Shown: in pieces, positions 5,466 through 5,817 of the stretch
How the letters are laid out: every line of letters starts with the position of its first letter
Numbering within the stretch: the stretch's first letter is position 1
From: Actinomycetes bacterium
GTDB taxonomy: Bacteria; Actinomycetota; Actinomycetes; S36-B12
DNA length: 5,817 bases
Direction: 5' to 3'
NCBI GenBank assembly: GCA_030425745.1
Contig: JAUHZW010000139.1
Coordinates: forward strand, 1 to 5,817
Position numbers and translations under genes: made by a program
The notes under the pieces: generated by a model
What the model was told of the DNA's origin: nothing
The model's input: only the letters and a program-made list of their open reading frames with translations
Database searches by the model: none

Positions 5466-5817
5466 ATGCTGAAGCGAGTCATCACCACGGTTGTCTGCGC
5501 CGCCGCCTGCACCGCCTCGGCGGCACCCCCGGCCCTTGCGTCCGCCTTTCCCGGTGAGAACGGGCGCATCGTCTTCACATCGACCCGGGACAGCCTGTAC
5601 TACAACATCTATTCGATGCGACCGGACGGCTCCGACGTCAAGGCTCTGACCCGGGTGAAAGCGAAGGACGGCAACCCGTCGTGGTCACCGGATGGCTCGC
5701 GGATCGTCTTCGCCTCGAATCGCACCGGCAACAGCGAGATCTTCATCATGAACGCCGACGGCTCCCAGCAGCGCAACCTCTCGCGGAACTACACCGACTG
5801 CACGGGCCTAACGGGCA
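5466..5817 (+). CDS. Exported PD40/TolB-like beta-propeller protein, 3'-truncated by window edge
   Basis: The frame is open from ATG 5466 to the window end (117 codons visible). The N-terminus has a basic start (MLKR), a hydrophobic Ala-rich core and an AxA-type signal peptidase site (ALASA before FPGENG, cleavage probably after residue 27), so secretion is likely. The mature part starts with WD40-like PD40 repeats of the TolB propeller type. The first contains GRIVFTSTRD and NIYSMRPDGSDVKALT. The second is PSWSPDGSRIVFASNRTG with EIFIMNADGSQQRNLSR (71-107). Such repeats form beta-propellers used for protein or ligand binding. In diderm bacteria TolB is the periplasmic Tol-Pal component; in an actinomycete these are usually secreted proteins of unknown role. 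It is not part of the translation operon: a hairpin separates it from truB and it has its own candidate promoter. The specific function cannot be named. Confidence 0.85.
   Translation, partial: MLKRVITTVVCAAACTASAAPPALASAFPGENGRIVFTSTRDSLYYNIYSMRPDGSDVKALTRVKAKDGNPSWSPDGSRIVFASNRTGNSEIFIMNADGSQQRNLSRNYTDCTGLTG

Noticed and set aside
5466..5546. Lipoprotein signal in the PD40 protein (Cys at residues 11 and 15)
   Set aside because: The residues before each Cys do not fit a lipobox, and a standard AxA signal peptidase I site follows at about residue 27.

Overview
The window is a high-GC actinomycete (Actinomycetota) chromosomal segment carrying the translation and RNA-maturation cluster nusA-ylxR-infB-rbfA-truB, all on the + strand. 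It ends with the start of an unrelated exported beta-propeller gene. The lineage call rests on three things. NusA ends right after KH2 with no acidic C-terminal repeats. IF2 has a very long Lys/Pro/Gly-rich N-terminus containing PRPGNNPFG and PGG repeats. Codon use is strongly GC-ending, and GTG and TTG starts occur. A family-level guess (Nocardioidaceae or Propionibacteriales-like) is inference only.

Layout: the 3' part of nusA (2-853, 5' end outside the window) is followed 2 bases later by ylxR (856-1131, TTG start). A 143-base gap (1132-1274) holds a structured infB leader. infB (1275-4013, GTG start, 912 aa) is followed 2 bases after its stop by rbfA (4016-4453). truB (4450-5388) overlaps rbfA by a GTGA stop/start. 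A hairpin at 5394-5417 closes the operon. A new transcription unit, probably leaderless, starts at 5466 and encodes a secreted PD40/TolB-like protein that runs off the window end.

The operon products work together. NusA acts on RNA polymerase pausing, antitermination and rRNA synthesis. YlxR is a small RNA-binding protein. IF2 places initiator tRNA on the ribosome. RbfA matures the 30S subunit. TruB makes pseudouridine 55 in tRNA.

The most interesting part is the infB leader. It has a strong Shine-Dalgarno followed by three tiny ORFs chained through ATGA overlaps. The last one stops 2 bases before a perfect 8-bp hairpin. The 3' arm of that hairpin can pair instead with the first codons of infB, enclosing the infB ribosome-binding site. 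This looks like a translation-initiation sensor that could autoregulate IF2, but it is a hypothesis from sequence alone. The second point of interest is a break in synonymous codon use inside infB near 2170-2250, which suggests recombination or a chimeric assembly.
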